A DNA stretch of 34,862 bases from Prevotellaceae bacterium UBA7028 (lineage in GTDB: Bacteria > Bacteroidota > Bacteroidia > Bacteroidales > Bacteroidaceae): contig DLBF01000050.1 of NCBI GenBank assembly GCA_002494215.1, positions 1 to 34,862 of the forward strand, given 5' to 3'. The notes below the pieces were generated by a model that was given only the letters and a program-made list of their open reading frames with translations, searched no databases and was not told where the DNA came from. A program made the position numbers and the translations under genes. Of this stretch, positions 34,001 to 34,862 are shown one piece after another (the first letter of the stretch is position 1; every line of letters starts with the position of its first letter).

Positions 34001-34135
34001 GATTATTATCAAGGGGGGACAGAAATGCCCTCCATGCATGTAAGAATAGCTTGTTCTTTGGCCAGACAGGTGGTTCGTAAAAGCATGCAGAATTGAGAAA
34101 ATAGTAGTTAAAAACAAAAAGAACAAAAACAAAGA
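34001..34135 (+). promoter_or_regulatory. 5' leader of rplM, candidate ribosomal-protein autoregulatory RNA
   Basis: About 135 nt between the promoter and the rplM ATG. It begins with a G-rich stretch (aaggggggac pairing potential with gccctcc 15 nt on). tgcatg near 34036 can pair with catgca near 34085, enclosing agaa...ttct and cca...tgg pairings. The last 40 nt are A-rich and unstructured. Length and structure suggest feedback control by L13 or S9. I do not recognise a named leader family. Confidence 0.45.
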
Positions 34136-34597
34136 ATGGACACTTTGAGTTACAAGACCATCTCTATCAACAAGGCAACCGCCAAGAAGGAATGGGTTGT
34201 AGTAGATGCTACAGATCAGATTCTGGGTCGCCTCTGTACTAAGGTGGCAAAATTGCTGAGAGGTAAGTACAAGCCCGAGTTTACTCCCAATGTAGACTGT
34301 GGTGACAATGTTATCATCGTTAATGCCGAGAAGATTCGTCTGACAGGTAAGAAGATGACAGATCGTATCTATTATTCTTACACAGGTTATCCCGGTGGTC
34401 AGCGTGAGGCTACTCCCGCTAGCATCCTGGCTAAGCCCAACGGCGCAGACAAGCTGTTGCGTAAGACTGTAAAGGGCATGCTCCCCAAGAATAAATTGGC
34501 AGATCGTCTGTTGAACAACCTCTACATCTACGAGGGTGCAGAGCACAAGCAGCAGGCACAGAGCCCCAAGGCAATTGATATTAACCTGTATAAATAA
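34136..34597 (+). CDS. rplM: 50S ribosomal protein L13
   Basis: 153 residues. L13 hallmarks are WVVVDATDQILGRLCTKVAKLL, GDNVIIVNAEKIRLTGKK, YYSYTGYPGGQRE and the C-terminal VKGMLPKNKLADRLLNNLYIYEG, split at KNK. It binds 23S rRNA early in large-subunit assembly. rpsI follows 9 bp downstream, the standard rplM-rpsI pair. The A-rich leader directly before the ATG is typical of strongly translated Bacteroidetes genes. Confidence 0.97.
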   Translation: MDTLSYKTISINKATAKKEWVVVDATDQILGRLCTKVAKLLRGKYKPEFTPNVDCGDNVIIVNAEKIRLTGKKMTDRIYYSYTGYPGGQREATPASILAKPNGADKLLRKTVKGMLPKNKLADRLLNNLYIYEGAEHKQQAQSPKAIDINLYK

Positions 34598-34606
34598 TAG
34601 TAAGAG

Positions 34607-34862
34607 ATGGAAGTAAAGTATATTGCAAATGCACTGGGTCGCCGCAAGAGTGCTGTGGCTCGCGTATATGTTGCTGATGGTACTGGTAAGATTACTATCA
34701 ACAAGAGAGATCTTACAGAATATTTCCCCAGCCCCATCCTGCAGTATGTGGTTAAGCAGCCCCTGAACCTTTTGGATGCTGCTGAGAAGTATGATATTAA
34801 GGTAACCTTGTTCGGCGGTGGTTTCACAGGCCAGTCTCAGGCCCTGCGTCTGGCTATTGCCC
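34607..34862 (+). CDS. rpsI: 30S ribosomal protein S9, 5' part (runs off window)
   Basis: 85 residues before the window ends. MEVKYIANALGRRKSAVARVYV and TGKITINKRDLTEYFP are the S9 N-terminal signature, and FGGGFTGQSQALRLAIA is the conserved central helix. The C-terminal third, including the basic tail reaching the P-site tRNA, lies outside the window. It is co-transcribed with rplM. Confidence 0.95.
   Translation, partial: MEVKYIANALGRRKSAVARVYVADGTGKITINKRDLTEYFPSPILQYVVKQPLNLLDAAEKYDIKVTLFGGGFTGQSQALRLAIA

Overview
The window is typical of a Bacteroidales chromosome, most likely Prevotella or a close relative. Most gene starts lack a Shine-Dalgarno sequence. Promoters instead match the Bacteroidetes pattern TTTG, 19-20 nt, TAnnTTTG, seen clearly before rhuM, the GH27 gene, the glycosyltransferase, leuA, fur, the SbcC-like gene and rplM. 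Gene content (DPP III with HECLGH, large periplasmic S41 peptidase, GH27 with a C-terminal sorting-like tail, two LeuA-type synthases) fits that phylum. The genus is inferred from gene character, not from a marker comparison.

Layout. 1-1991: the 3' end of pta, then ackA (acetate/ATP formation). 1992-2559: a terminator, then a gene-free block of inverted and tandem heptamer repeats. 2560-4515 (-): secreted S41-family peptidase. 4675-6626: a small A+T-rich accessory patch with a RhuM-family pseudogene (amber stop plus internal deletion), a DnaQ-like exonuclease and an apparently frameshifted gene. 6645-10625: a divergent pair, a secreted beta-helix protein and a multidomain GH27 glycosidase. 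10666-15308 (-): small membrane protein, LpxH, DUF59 Fe-S protein, RadC, family 2 glycosyltransferase, RsmI-like methyltransferase and phosphopantetheinyl transferase. 15480-21722 (+): the branched-chain amino acid operon leuA-leuC-leuD-cimA-like-leuB, followed by a secreted TPR protein. 22811-27639 (-): AraC-type regulator, DPP III and an AlkD-like protein in overlapping frames, then fur-purA behind a duplicated promoter element. 27748-32147: recQ converging on a long SbcC-like coiled-coil gene. 32390-end (+): hisS, then rplM-rpsI with its own promoter and leader.

Most of the window is housekeeping. Four things stand out. (1) The SbcC/Rad50-like protein keeps both coiled-coil arms and a zinc hook but has no ATPase head at either end, although it has its own canonical promoter. 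(2) Tandem repeats with a 7-nt period but different unit sequences recur at seven or more places. They lie between genes, across the leuC/leuD junction, in the hisS promoter, and inside the hisS and glycosyltransferase coding frames, where they encode the same peptide LSTLNSQL. (3) A dispersed promoter-linked element with a hairpin whose arms differ but still pair lies upstream of both fur and the SbcC-like gene. (4) A G/C-rich hairpin repeat family fills the gaps directly after stop codons.

All calls are from reading the sequence and from family knowledge; no database search was run.
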